Notes under the pieces: generated by a model | What the model saw: the letters and a program-made list of their open reading frames with translations, nothing else | Databases searched by the model: none | What the model was told of the DNA's origin: nothing | Made by a program: the position numbers and the translations under genes | Origin: Frateuria_A sp051900425 | GTDB taxonomy: Bacteria; Pseudomonadota; Gammaproteobacteria; Xanthomonadales; Rhodanobacteraceae | DNA: 64,000 nt | Direction: 5' to 3' | Assembly: GCF_051900425.1 (NCBI RefSeq) | Contig: NZ_JBHZGK010000001.1 | Location: 124,001-188,000 of the forward strand | Part shown: positions 9,434 to 19,243 of the stretch, piece after piece | Numbering within the stretch: the first letter of the stretch is position 1 | How the letters are laid out: every line of letters begins with the position of its first letter

Positions 9434-11230
9434 ATGACCGAAGCCGCGCATCCTGAAGCCCACGCGGTCGTCCCACCGAGCGTGTGTTTCGTCTGCGAGC
9501 CGGGCCGCCTGGAGATGCAGGCCTTGTTGCTTGCCGCATCATTGCGGGAAGACCATCCCGATCTGGTTCTGGTGGCGGCCACGCCGCGCGAGTTGCCGCC
9601 AGCGACCGCCGAGGGGCTTGCGCGCCTTGGCGTCAGCTGTGTGCCGATCCGCAATCCGCTGGCCGCCGATTACCCGATCGGCAACAAGGTGGCTGCGCTT
9701 GGAGCCGGAGAGCCACGGGGCCTGCGCGTGTTCCTGGACTCGGACATGCTTTGCATGCGGGCGCTGGAGTGGGGGCCGCTGCGTAGCCACGCGATGGCGG
9801 CCAAGCCGGCGGACCTCGCGACCTTCAACGATGCCGCCATGTGGGAGCGGCTGTACGGCAGGTTCGATCTCGATGCGCCGCGCGCGCGCACAGTCACGAC
9901 CGTCAGCCTCGAGTTGACCTTTCCATACTTCAATGCCGGCCTGGTGGCCAGCACGCGCGCAGTCGAACTGGCGCGGCAGTGGGAGCGCATCGCGCGCGAC
10001 ATCGACGCCATGGACGACATCCATCCGCGCCGGCCCTGGCTGGACCAGATCGCCCTGCCGCTGGCCGCAGCGGCTCTGGACATGGAGCCTTGCTGCCTTG
10101 GGGACGCGTGGAATTACCCGGCCCACATCAAGCCCGTACAGGACGACCCATACATCGTTCACTATCACCATGCGACCGCCATCGCGCGCGACGATGCCAT
10201 GCTCGCCCGCGTCGCGGTGATCTGCGAGCGCCACCCCTGGCTGGAGGAACGGCTGGCAGCGGAGCCGGGCTGGCAGCGCGTGCATCACGCGTTGCTGCGC
10301 CGGAACCGGACCGGAACGCGTTCGCGCTGGTCGTGGCAAGGGCGGCGGTCCAGGGCGGTACCTGGCAACCTGTTGATCACCGGCGTCCCGCGCAGTGGTA
10401 CCAGCTATCTCTGTCATTGCCTGGATCGCCTGGACAACCTCGCAGTGATCAACGAGCCGCAGATCCTGTTCGACGGGCTGCGGTTCGGACCCGAACCGTG
10501 GATGGTTCCGGTCGTCCACGCGGACCTGAGAGCGGCGATCGACGCGGGCGAGCCGGTCGAGAACAAACTGGATTCCAGCGGTTGCGTGACCGAGGACACC
10601 GCCGTCGAAGAGGCGAGGACCGAATATCGGCCGCGCCTTCGCAACCGGGACTGGGTGATGGCCAGCAAGAATACGCTTGCCTACATGGCCCGCCTCGATG
10701 GCCTGCTGCACGTCATGCCGGAGGCAAGGGTGGCGATGTGCATCCGCCACCCGGCCGATACGCTCGCCTCATGGAAAGTAACCTTTGCCCACCTCGCTTC
10801 CGGCGATCCACGCGAGCTACCGGTGGGAGGACTGGCCGATCCTTACTTGCCGGCGCGCCATCGCGGTGCGCTGGAACGGATCGCCGCGCTTGAGCATCCC
10901 GCCTGGCGCAGGGCGGCGTGGTGGCGCATGTTGGCCGAGGAGGTGCTGCGCTGGCGCGACCACCCGCGCGTGACGGTCGTGCGTTACGAGGAACTCGTCG
11001 CCCACCCGGCTGCGCGGATCGCCGCGTTGCTTGGACCCCTGGCGTCGCGTGCAGGCCGACCGATCGCCCCGTTCGAACCATCGCAGGTGCGCACGCGGCG
11101 GCGGCGGGGCCTGGATGCAGAAGACTGGCGTGCGTTGCAGGCCCTCTGTGGTGGCCTGGCAGCCGCACTGGGTTACCACCTGATCGAGCCCGATCTCGGC
11201 GTCGAGGACGGCAGGCAAACTGCTGGGTAG
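9434..11230 (+). CDS. Bifunctional glycosyltransferase-like / sulfotransferase fusion
   Basis: This 598-residue protein has two halves. Residues about 12-270 resemble a GT8-like nucleotide-sugar transferase, with the metal-binding DSD at 102-104 in FLDSDMLCM and a Y-H-Y-H-H run near 250. Residues about 310-590 are a sulfotransferase with the PAPS loop GVPRSGTS starting at 317 and the 3'-phosphate-side region VAMCIRHPADTLASW. It probably transfers a sugar and then a sulfate to the same glycan. The ATG at 9434 is chosen because GGAG lies six bases upstream, and an earlier ATG at 9410 lacks a site. It is the second sulfotransferase-glycosyltransferase fusion in the locus. Confidence 0.82.
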   Translation: MTEAAHPEAHAVVPPSVCFVCEPGRLEMQALLLAASLREDHPDLVLVAATPRELPPATAEGLARLGVSCVPIRNPLAADYPIGNKVAALGAGEPRGLRVFLDSDMLCMRALEWGPLRSHAMAAKPADLATFNDAAMWERLYGRFDLDAPRARTVTTVSLELTFPYFNAGLVASTRAVELARQWERIARDIDAMDDIHPRRPWLDQIALPLAAAALDMEPCCLGDAWNYPAHIKPVQDDPYIVHYHHATAIARDDAMLARVAVICERHPWLEERLAAEPGWQRVHHALLRRNRTGTRSRWSWQGRRSRAVPGNLLITGVPRSGTSYLCHCLDRLDNLAVINEPQILFDGLRFGPEPWMVPVVHADLRAAIDAGEPVENKLDSSGCVTEDTAVEEARTEYRPRLRNRDWVMASKNTLAYMARLDGLLHVMPEARVAMCIRHPADTLASWKVTFAHLASGDPRELPVGGLADPYLPARHRGALERIAALEHPAWRRAAWWRMLAEEVLRWRDHPRVTVVRYEELVAHPAARIAALLGPLASRAGRPIAPFEPSQVRTRRRRGLDAEDWRALQALCGGLAAALGYHLIEPDLGVEDGRQTAG

Positions 11231-11529
11231 CGCCAGTCCCGCCTGACCGTGGTGTGCATCCGGCGAGGCGGCGGGGCTGCATGCTGTTACCATGGCGGGC
11301 TTTGTTCCACCGCGACAACGGCCGCTGCGCCGGGTGCGCTTATCGTGCCAGGACCAGCAGAAAGGGGGCGACGGGTTTTGCGTCGCAGCTGCGAGCCACG
11401 TGCGCGTTCCAACCATGGCGCTCCTCCCGGATGGATTCGGGTCCATCGTCGATACACGACCGCGCTGGCGGTCGCCGCCTGGCCACCGGGGGGAGGGCCG
11501 GACGGTTTTTTTGGCTTTGGAGAGCCTCG
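11231..11529 (+). other. Intergenic region
   Basis: No gene is supported. The reading frame of the next gene is open through this stretch, but its translation is low-complexity and basic, and it lacks family features until the ATG at 11530. Confidence 0.5.
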
Positions 11530-14280
11530 ATGAACAACACGCCCAACCCCCGGTCCGCATGGAAGGCAGCGGCCAGGGTCGTCGCTGTCCTGGTGCTGGC
11601 CGTATTCATGTCGACCGTGATCGACCCCTACCTCGGGCTCGCGAGCCCGTTGCCAGCGCAGCTGACCAATGCCGTCATTCCGCTGCTGGCGATGTTGCTT
11701 GCGTGGGGCTTGAGCGGCCGTGCCTGGCTGGCACTTGCCGTGGAGGCCGGGTTGCTTGCGGCGTTGGCGTATGCGGACCACACCAAGGTCACCTTCCTTG
11801 ACACCGACCTGGTGTACGCCGACTTCACCGTGATTGGCGGGTTGCTCAAGGATCCCCAGCTCGTCCTGGGTTTCCTGCACCCGGCCATGCTGGCCGTTGG
11901 CGGGCTGGCGCTGATCGGCGTCGCCATTGCGTTGTGGTGGGTGTCACGGCGGGAACGCCGGGCGCACTGGGCATTCCGCGCTGGCTTGGTGGCGGTCGCG
12001 GTCACGGCAGGCGTGCTGCTGTGGAACCGGCGCGCGCCGGACGTGATCCGCCCGCTGCGCTGGGAGGTTTTCCAGCAGGTGGTCGGTGCGCAGCGGGTTG
12101 GCGTCGCCGGCAACATCCTGCTGGGCCGGATGACTGCGCGCGACGTCAAGCGCCCGCCGGACCCGGCGGCGATCAAGGCGTTCTGGAACGAACCGCTGGT
12201 GCGCAAGGCCGAGCGGGAGGTGAATGCCGCGGGCACCGGCGTGCGCCCGGACATCGTGGTGATCCAGAGCGAATCGCTCTTCGAGCCTTCGCAGCTGTGC
12301 GGCTTCTCCGACACGCCGGTACTCCAGCGGGTAGCGGGCGTCGCTCCGGGGTTGCCGGGCAACCTGCATGTCCCGGTATTCGGCGGCCGCACGCTGCAGA
12401 CCGAGTTCGAGACGATCAGCGGCGCGCCCATCGCCTACTACCCGGGTTCGATGTTCGCGTACTACGAACTGGTCGACCACCCGATCGACGCGCTGCCGCG
12501 CGTGCTCGACCGGCTCGGCTACACCACCCTGGCCATGCATCCGAACAAGCGCGGGTTCTGGCGGCGCGATACCGCCATGCCCGAGATGGGCTTCGGGACC
12601 TTCCAGGACATCGGCAGCTTCGTGTATCCCCGGGACTTCTCCGAGCGAGGCCACGTGACCGACGCGGCGCTCACGCGGGCGATCCTGTCCGAGCTCGATT
12701 CGGCCACCGGGCCGACCTTCGTGATGGCGGTCAGCATGGACAACCACGGGCCGTGGGGGCAGTTCGCGCCAAAGGACGACTCGGCGCTGGGCCTGCCCGA
12801 CAAGGTGACCGGCGAGGCGAGGGCCCAGCTGGCCGACTACGTGGCGCATGCCATCGACGCCGACAAGGCCTACGGCTTTCTGCTCGATGCGCTCAAGCGC
12901 CGCGGGCGCCCCACCATTGTGCTGTTCTACGGCGACCACCTGCCCGCGCTGCCGCCGGTCTACGAACAACTGTGCTTCAAGGACGGCAAGCCGCCCCAGA
13001 AGCATTTCCCGCCGTACCGGCTGTGGGCCAATTTCCCGATCCCGCAGCCGCCCGACGTGGAATGGGCGTACCTGCAGCAAGGCCTGCTGATGCGCTCGGC
13101 CGGCCTGCCGCTGCAGGGCCACGTGCTGGCCAATGCGCTCGCCGGGATGATTGCGCAGGACCCGACGGTCGACGCGAAGGACCGTGCGCGCGTGCTGGCC
13201 GAATACGCCAACATCGCCGCCGCCAACGTGGCGCGGGTGGCGCCCACGACGGACAAGCCGCGGACGGTGTTCGTGGGGCAGGACCACGCCCTGGACACGC
13301 TGATGAAGCTCGAGGCCGGGCGCCAGGTGGGTGGAGAGATCGCGCTGCGCTACGGTGACCTGCACCTAGCGCCCAAGGGCGCCGATGCCTCGGCCATTTC
13401 CTTCGACCTCAACGGGGGGATGGCCTCGCTCACGCTGCGGCCAAGCATGGCCCAGCCGACCGCCGAGTGCATTGGCAACCCGCAGGCAAGCGCGGCAGCG
13501 ATCACTGTCGAGGCCGACGGGCGGGTCCTCTACCGCGCCCGCCTGACGCCCAGAACGCTGCGTCTGGCGACGCTCGATACGCGCGGCATCAGGTGGCTCA
13601 CCCTGCGCGTCGACCAGGGCAACCAGACCGACATCTGCGACCGGGTGAACGTGCGCGTGGCGCAGATGCTCTGCTACACGCCCGGCTGCAATGTGCCGGC
13701 CTCCACGCCGATGGTCGAGGTCGCCCGCCATGCTCCTTCCCGGTTGCTGGCCGCCGACCCGATCGACGGTGACATCGCGGCCCTGGGCAGCCTGGTGCCC
13801 AACCGGCGCAAGCAGGTCGCCTCGAAGATGGCCAACCTGACCTGGCTGGTCGGACGCGAGAAAGGCCAGCAGGCGGGCGCAGCGCCCTTCCGCATCGACC
13901 AGGACGCCCAGCTGTTCATGCATCCGTCCGAGGACCACAGCACGTGGATCGACTTCGACGTGACCGGCGCGGACGACCTGGAGCTGACGCCGCAGATCAA
14001 CCGGCTAACTCCCGAGTGCAAGGCGATGAACTCGCCGGGCAGGGAGGGGGGCCTGGTCGGCCTGACCGTGACGCTGGACGGCAAGCCGGTGGTACCGCGG
14101 CTGCTGGTCGACCGCGACTACGCGAGGAAGCTGCCGGTAAAGCTGGCTGGCGGCCACACGCTCCGCATCGAGGTGGACAAGGGCAACCAGGTGTCCTCGT
14201 GCGACTGGTTCTCGGTCGGCGTGAGCAAGCTCGATGGCCCGGCGCTGGATCAGCCGACGTCGCTGTCCGGACTTCAGTAG
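11530..14280 (+). CDS. LTA synthase/MdoB-like phosphoglycerol transferase with C-terminal NPCBM-like repeats
   Basis: This 916-residue inner-membrane enzyme has about five N-terminal membrane spans (residues 10-170) and a periplasmic alkaline-phosphatase-fold domain (about 240-560). The catalytic signature of the family is present: VVIQSES, GGRTLQTEFE with the nucleophile threonine at 288, MDNHGPW, and FYGDHLPAL with the metal ligands D469-H470. Family members move phosphoglycerol or similar groups from lipid donors to surface glycans. Residues about 600-715 and 770-905 are two related beta-rich modules with shared patterns (LTLRVDQGNQTDIC and LRIEVDKGNQVSSC), resembling NPCBM sugar-binding domains. 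The ATG at 11530 has GGAG upstream. Confidence 0.85.
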   Translation: MNNTPNPRSAWKAAARVVAVLVLAVFMSTVIDPYLGLASPLPAQLTNAVIPLLAMLLAWGLSGRAWLALAVEAGLLAALAYADHTKVTFLDTDLVYADFTVIGGLLKDPQLVLGFLHPAMLAVGGLALIGVAIALWWVSRRERRAHWAFRAGLVAVAVTAGVLLWNRRAPDVIRPLRWEVFQQVVGAQRVGVAGNILLGRMTARDVKRPPDPAAIKAFWNEPLVRKAEREVNAAGTGVRPDIVVIQSESLFEPSQLCGFSDTPVLQRVAGVAPGLPGNLHVPVFGGRTLQTEFETISGAPIAYYPGSMFAYYELVDHPIDALPRVLDRLGYTTLAMHPNKRGFWRRDTAMPEMGFGTFQDIGSFVYPRDFSERGHVTDAALTRAILSELDSATGPTFVMAVSMDNHGPWGQFAPKDDSALGLPDKVTGEARAQLADYVAHAIDADKAYGFLLDALKRRGRPTIVLFYGDHLPALPPVYEQLCFKDGKPPQKHFPPYRLWANFPIPQPPDVEWAYLQQGLLMRSAGLPLQGHVLANALAGMIAQDPTVDAKDRARVLAEYANIAAANVARVAPTTDKPRTVFVGQDHALDTLMKLEAGRQVGGEIALRYGDLHLAPKGADASAISFDLNGGMASLTLRPSMAQPTAECIGNPQASAAAITVEADGRVLYRARLTPRTLRLATLDTRGIRWLTLRVDQGNQTDICDRVNVRVAQMLCYTPGCNVPASTPMVEVARHAPSRLLAADPIDGDIAALGSLVPNRRKQVASKMANLTWLVGREKGQQAGAAPFRIDQDAQLFMHPSEDHSTWIDFDVTGADDLELTPQINRLTPECKAMNSPGREGGLVGLTVTLDGKPVVPRLLVDRDYARKLPVKLAGGHTLRIEVDKGNQVSSCDWFSVGVSKLDGPALDQPTSLSGLQ

Positions 14281-14451
14281 CCGGTGATCGCCCCCGCCCC
14301 GGCCGGCGGTGGGGGCGTCGTCGGGCCCGGCCACCAGCCATGCGTTCGCACCAGCAGCGGCGGTTCCATGGTCGCACCAGCCGGTTTTCAGGATCGCGCA
14401 CCGTTCGGTACAGTGGCGGAGCCTAATGGGGCAAAGGGCATTGGGGAGCGA

Positions 14452-16554
14452 ATGAATATCGACCGGAAGCGACTGCACGCATCCTTCGGATGGCTGGCTT
14501 TCCTGCTATTCCTGGTGCTGGGTGGCGTCATCAGTCTCCTGCGCGGGCAGGACAACTGGTGGGACATCACCAACTACCACATCTACAACCCGTGGAGCCT
14601 GCTGCACGACCGCTGGGGCAAGGACCTGTACGTCGCCGGGTCGCAGGGTTATTTCCATCCCTGGCTGGACATTCCCTACTACCTGGCCGCCATGGAGTGG
14701 TTCCCCTCGCGGCCCCGGCTGGTGAGCTTCCTCGCCGGGCTGCCCTACGGCTTCCTGATCTTCGTCGTCTTCCACATCACCCGGAAACTGTTCAGCACCG
14801 CGCTTGCCGTCGGGCCGTGGGAGCGGCGCTGCCTCACCGTGGCCACCACCGTGCTCGCGGTGACCGGCGTGTCGGCGTGGACCCAGGCGGGAACGACCAC
14901 GAACGAGGTGACGGTCGCAGCGCTGGTACTGTCCGCGGTCTACCTGCTGTTGACTACGCCTGCCGCCCCGCAAGGGGGCCGCGTGCCGATGGGCCGCTTC
15001 GTCGCCATGGGTGCGCTGGTCGGTGCCGCGGCCGGGCTGAAGCTCACCGCCGCGGTGTACGTGCCGGCGCTGGGCCTGGCGATCATCTTCCAGCAGTGGA
15101 GCTTGCGACCGGTCGTGCGCGCCCTGGTGGCCTATGGGGTCGGCTTCCTGGTGCTGTTCCTGATCACCTACGGGCCATGGGCCTGGCACCTGTACCAGAC
15201 CACGGGAAACCCGCTGTTTCCCATGCTCGCGAACGTATTCGTCTCGCCCTTCAGCGCGCCAGCATCAGGCCAGCTCGTCAAATACCTGCCGTCCAACATC
15301 GGTGAATGGCTTTTCTACCCGTTCTACTGGCTGAACGACAAGCCAACCGTATACAACAAGCTGCCGTTCCGAGATGGCCGTATCGCGGCGTTCTATGTCG
15401 CCTGCATCGTTTACTTCTGCGCAGGTCGATGGCTGCGTAAGAAGGAAGGGACAAGGACCTCGACCAGAAGCCTCTCGGTGATGGTGTTCTTCTGTGCCGC
15501 GTCATACATCGTATGGCTGGTGCTCTTCTCGATGCTGCGTTACGCGATCGTCATCGAAGCCATGGCTTCGCTCTGCACGGTCGCGATCATGGTGGCGCTA
15601 CTGACCCGCGCGGGAGTCGAGAGACTGGCGGCACCTAGATCCTGGGCTGTGGCTGCATTCACGTTCCTTCTGTTGGGGTTCACGCACTACCCAGAGGTGC
15701 CGCGGATCGGCTATAGCCAGAAAACGTTTTCCTCCAATGCGCCGCAACTGCCGAAAAACTCCCTAGTGATAATGGCAAACCAGCCCATGGGTTTGCTTGC
15801 TCCACTCATCCAGGCGAAAAACCCGGGCGCCTCCTTCGTGGGGATCCCCGAATGCTTCAAGACGGGCCTGTGGTGCAATCAGCAGTTCTTCCACTATGGC
15901 CTTGGTGACCAGATCCGAAACAAACTGGCCCACCACCGTGGTCCAATCTTCGTCGCTTTCTACACCAGCAGGAACCCGCCCCTGCCGCAATTGCCGCTAT
16001 TCGGCATCCAATTCTCGAGACAAGATTGCCTACAGATGCGGACTAACACCACGGGGCCGGTCTCTCTGTGCGGTGCGCGTTACAAGGATTCGGGTGGGGT
16101 GACGGAGCCGGTCGCGGCGGCCGTGCCTCCAAAATTCGATTTGGTTTACCCGAGCGATGACGTGGAAAAGTCGCTGCGGCTCAACTACAAGACCTACCAG
16201 CGCCTCACTGACGGATCTATTGAAGTAGTGCCGCTTCCGCCCGGGACCGCAATCGGAACACTGGTCAGTCTGACCGCCCCTCACAAGGGCAGCCTCCACG
16301 TCGAACTGAGCCGGCGTGAATGCGCGCCGGGCGTCGATATTGCAGCCTACCGGGCAGACCAGCGCGAACCCTTCTATCAAGGTCAGATGTCATACGCGAG
16401 CCACCGACAGACGGTCGACATCAAGATCGACGCCGACCGCTACCCGGCCGAATTCATCCTTGACCTGGCCATGCCAAGGACCGCGCAGCACAACTGGTTC
16501 TGCAACGTGTCGGTGACCTGGCAATCGCACGCATCCCGGTATGGGAATCGTTGA
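14452..16554 (+). CDS. Polytopic membrane protein, GT-C-like
   Basis: The 700-residue product has about ten or more hydrophobic spans in residues 12-410 and a large hydrophilic C-terminal part. The first loop carries acidic residues in a DNWWDITNYHIYNP context, as in GT-C fold glycosyltransferases that use lipid-linked sugars on the periplasmic side. The C-terminal part (about 440-700) contains several cysteines and beta-rich sequence and would be periplasmic. The start at 14452 follows GGGGAGCG. It lies 170 bases after the LTA-synthase-like gene on the same strand and may modify the same polymer. The GT-C assignment is from topology and the loop motif, and no donor can be named. Confidence 0.65.
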   Translation: MNIDRKRLHASFGWLAFLLFLVLGGVISLLRGQDNWWDITNYHIYNPWSLLHDRWGKDLYVAGSQGYFHPWLDIPYYLAAMEWFPSRPRLVSFLAGLPYGFLIFVVFHITRKLFSTALAVGPWERRCLTVATTVLAVTGVSAWTQAGTTTNEVTVAALVLSAVYLLLTTPAAPQGGRVPMGRFVAMGALVGAAAGLKLTAAVYVPALGLAIIFQQWSLRPVVRALVAYGVGFLVLFLITYGPWAWHLYQTTGNPLFPMLANVFVSPFSAPASGQLVKYLPSNIGEWLFYPFYWLNDKPTVYNKLPFRDGRIAAFYVACIVYFCAGRWLRKKEGTRTSTRSLSVMVFFCAASYIVWLVLFSMLRYAIVIEAMASLCTVAIMVALLTRAGVERLAAPRSWAVAAFTFLLLGFTHYPEVPRIGYSQKTFSSNAPQLPKNSLVIMANQPMGLLAPLIQAKNPGASFVGIPECFKTGLWCNQQFFHYGLGDQIRNKLAHHRGPIFVAFYTSRNPPLPQLPLFGIQFSRQDCLQMRTNTTGPVSLCGARYKDSGGVTEPVAAAVPPKFDLVYPSDDVEKSLRLNYKTYQRLTDGSIEVVPLPPGTAIGTLVSLTAPHKGSLHVELSRRECAPGVDIAAYRADQREPFYQGQMSYASHRQTVDIKIDADRYPAEFILDLAMPRTAQHNWFCNVSVTWQSHASRYGNR

Positions 16555-16735
16555 CTAACAGTTGGCCCCATACTCACGGGGTATGCGCGGTGGCACATGG
16601 CCTGCGCGACCCCTCAGCCGCCCGGGGCAAGTAACCTGTACAGCAGATCTCCCATCAGCGGGCAGCGGATATACATCAGGTCACGCGCGTCGGCGGCGGC
16701 AGTCTAAGCGGACGCCGCGGGCGCGATGTGTCGCG

Positions 16736-17815
16736 CTATCGGTAGCGGATCCATGAAAAAAACAGTACCGAGCAGAACTTGATTGCGTAGAACAGATCGT
16801 TCCCTTTCTTGCTTTTCCCCGAGTGTCTCTGTTTGAAGTGAATGGGCACCTCACGGAAGCGGGCGCCAGTCTTGGCCGACAGCATAAGGAACTCGGACGC
16901 CTGGAACTGATCCTCATAGAGGTTGAGTTTCTTCAGTGAGGTCACTTTGATGGCCTTGAATCCGCTGGAGATGTCGGTGATTTTCTGGCCGCTCAAAAGG
17001 TTGAACAAGGCAGTGAAGAACTTCACGCCCCAATGCCGCCAGATGACAGTTATGTCGTGCTTGCCGAGGATGCGCGACCCGATTACAACGTCGGCCTCGT
17101 CGCGTGCGAGCGGCATGATCAGCGAGGGAATTTCCTCGGGGTTGTTCTGTCCATCAGCGTCGATCGTGATCGCGTACATGTAGCCCAGGTCGATGGCCAG
17201 GTTATACCCGGAGCGGAGCGCAGAGCCCTGGCCGCGGTTGGTCAACTGTCGGAAGTAGACACATCCGGACGCCCGGACCACTTCCTCGGTGTCATCACTG
17301 CTGCCATCGTCCACAACTACGACAGTAAGCGTTCGTCCAAACTCGCGCAGTGCAGCGAAGCGCTCGATGAGATGAACAAGATTGTCCGCCTCGTTGTAGG
17401 AAGGCACGATGCACAGCGTCTCACGTTGCGCCTTGGGCGGGACCTTCGCGAACTCTTCGGACGCCCGGAAATGCTCCAGCGAGCAGGCTCGATTCAGAAG
17501 ATCGAGCTTTCGCTTGTTGACCTCGTTTCGATCGAGTGACTGGAGATTGAGCACGAATAGGATGCCGATGGCGAGCATCATCGCGAGGATGATGCCACCG
17601 TTCTGAGATGGTGGTAGACCAAATCGGGTAGCCACCACGCGCAAGAGCGCAGGTAGCACGCTGATGATGATCAGCAGGAGACCGAGGACGAAAAGATACT
17701 GATCACGCGCTCGTGCGGTCGCGAAATCACGCAGACGCCGAGCAGAGAGGATCAGCATAACCGCGCCCATGATGATGCTGACCGGGCGAAAGGAGTTCAG
17801 AAAAAAGTCTTGCAT
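16736..17815 (-). CDS. DUF2304-like membrane domain fused to GT2 glycosyltransferase
   Basis: The product is 359 residues. Residues 10-100 hold three hydrophobic spans with the basic loop of DUF2304-type small membrane proteins. Residues about 125-340 are a DPM1-like GT2 domain (CIVPSYNEADN, VVVDDGSSDDT, DADGQNNPEEI, ISSGFKAI). DPM1-like enzymes transfer sugars from nucleotide donors to polyprenyl phosphate at the membrane. These two modules are normally separate adjacent genes, and here they are one polypeptide. The ATG at 17815 lies 20 bases after the stop of the epimerase gene, so they form an operon. Upstream in-frame codons run back into the epimerase and are not protein-like. Base composition is more AT-rich than in flanking genes. 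Confidence 0.82.
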   Translation of the reverse strand: MQDFFLNSFRPVSIIMGAVMLILSARRLRDFATARARDQYLFVLGLLLIIISVLPALLRVVATRFGLPPSQNGGIILAMMLAIGILFVLNLQSLDRNEVNKRKLDLLNRACSLEHFRASEEFAKVPPKAQRETLCIVPSYNEADNLVHLIERFAALREFGRTLTVVVVDDGSSDDTEEVVRASGCVYFRQLTNRGQGSALRSGYNLAIDLGYMYAITIDADGQNNPEEIPSLIMPLARDEADVVIGSRILGKHDITVIWRHWGVKFFTALFNLLSGQKITDISSGFKAIKVTSLKKLNLYEDQFQASEFLMLSAKTGARFREVPIHFKQRHSGKSKKGNDLFYAIKFCSVLFFSWIRYR

Positions 17816-17835
17816 AAGGAGGCTTCCCAGATGAA

Positions 17836-18780
17836 TCAACGGAGCACGTGCTGACGGTACCAGTTGACGGTTTTCTCCAAGCCCTCGCGAAGCGATAGGT
17901 GTGGTTCGAAGCCAAGCGCCTTTTGGGCTTTGGCATAGTTGGCGAAATTCTTGTCCACCTCGCCTGTCCTGGCGGGTTCGTGCCGGATGCGGCGCGGCCT
18001 GTCCGGGAAGAAAGAGTAGATGAGGTCCGCAAGTTCGGAGATGCGCGTTCCCGATCCGGTAGCCAGGTGGAAAACGTTGAAGGATCCCGTGTCTTGTGCC
18101 AAGGCCTTGAGGATGCCCCTGCATAGATCTCCAACGTAAATGTAATCCCGCATCGATTCACCATCGCCATAGATTGTGATCGGCTGGTCCAGGTGTATTT
18201 GGTTGATATAACGTGTGATGACGCCTTGCTTGTGAGCGCTGTATTCGCCGTAAACATTGCCGAAGCGGCAGCACGCGGTATTCATGCCGTATGACGTGGC
18301 GTACGCACTGCAATAGCCCTCGCCTGCCAATTTGCTTGCACCATACGGTGAAATCGGTTGCGGAACGGAGTGCTCGTCCACAGGCGGAGGAGCATTTCCC
18401 ATGAGGGCGCCGCCGGTCGAAGCCATGACAAATTTTTCGACCCCGGCCGCCCGTGACGCTTCCAGCACATTCAGGGTGCCTTGCGCATTGACTCGGAAAT
18501 TCTCGACAGGAGACTGGATCGAATCGACCACGTTGCCATAGGCGGCCAAGTGGATGACGGCGTCCACGCCGTCGAAACACGGCAAAAGATCATCTGGATT
18601 GCGGATATCTTTTTCGTAAAGTTCGACATCCAGCCCCTCGAGATAGGCTCGGTCGCCGGTCGACAGATTATCGACGACAACCACCTCTGACTCCTGGTCC
18701 ATCAGCATGCGTATAAGATTGGCACCGATGAAACCCGCTCCGCCAGTCACCAGAACGCGTTTATATAGCATGTCAGCCAT
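17836..18780 (-). CDS. NAD-dependent sugar epimerase/dehydratase (extended SDR)
   Basis: This 314-residue extended short-chain dehydrogenase has the Rossmann motif GGAGFIG near residues 14-20, a STGG segment holding the active-site threonine position, and the catalytic YGASK tyrosine-lysine pair. It resembles UDP-glucose 4-epimerases and related nucleotide-sugar epimerases and would supply an activated sugar for the adjacent GT2. The cytoplasmic enzyme is first in a two-gene operon with the DUF2304-GT2 fusion. Start is ATG 18780, with ATG 18771 as an equally possible alternative. The exact sugar interconverted cannot be told from sequence. Confidence 0.83.
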   Translation of the reverse strand: MADMLYKRVLVTGGAGFIGANLIRMLMDQESEVVVVDNLSTGDRAYLEGLDVELYEKDIRNPDDLLPCFDGVDAVIHLAAYGNVVDSIQSPVENFRVNAQGTLNVLEASRAAGVEKFVMASTGGALMGNAPPPVDEHSVPQPISPYGASKLAGEGYCSAYATSYGMNTACCRFGNVYGEYSAHKQGVITRYINQIHLDQPITIYGDGESMRDYIYVGDLCRGILKALAQDTGSFNVFHLATGSGTRISELADLIYSFFPDRPRRIRHEPARTGEVDKNFANYAKAQKALGFEPHLSLREGLEKTVNWYRQHVLR

Positions 18781-19243
18781 TAGGGTGCCTTTTTGTCAAT
18801 GGTTCGTCTGAGGCGCTCCACGCCACGCGCCGCCGGTAGATTACCTGAGCATCAGGAGCTTATGCGTTGAGCTGCCGCTTGCAAGCGGTGCCTGGCTCAC
18901 TTATCGGCCGCCCGCCGGCAGCCACGTTACCCATGGTAAACAAAGTGGGCGAAACAAAGCGAATGTCGCTAGTTGTCGCGCGAAGAGGCCCCGCCCTTGC
19001 CGTCGGCTTCGCTGCATAGCGGCATCTCACGTGGGCGTGGACGCGCACGTGCTCGATCCTCGACACCCTCCCCGGGTGACCAGGCATGCGTATGTTCAGC
19101 TCGAAATCGGTCCGGGGCCCGCTCTCTGAAGTGCGTGCTGTATAGTTGGTCGCCCATCGACCTCGTGGTTACGATCCGTGCCGCATATCGGTACTTTCTG
19201 CTGCGGGCAACAAGCGGCCGCCACGGGACAATAAGGCGATGCC
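18781..19243. other. Divergent intergenic region, no gene supported
   Basis: The region separates the minus-strand epimerase operon from the plus-strand flippase-like gene and must hold both promoters, but no clear -35/-10 pair stands out. A perfect 14-base palindrome CCGCTTGCAAGCGG lies at 18875-18888. Short frames here are arginine/serine-rich and unconvincing. Confidence 0.5.

Noticed and set aside
10918..11529. N-terminal extension of the LTA-synthase-like gene
   Set aside because: It overlaps the sulfotransferase gene by over 300 bases, is proline/arginine-rich, and has no membrane or family features before ATG 11530.
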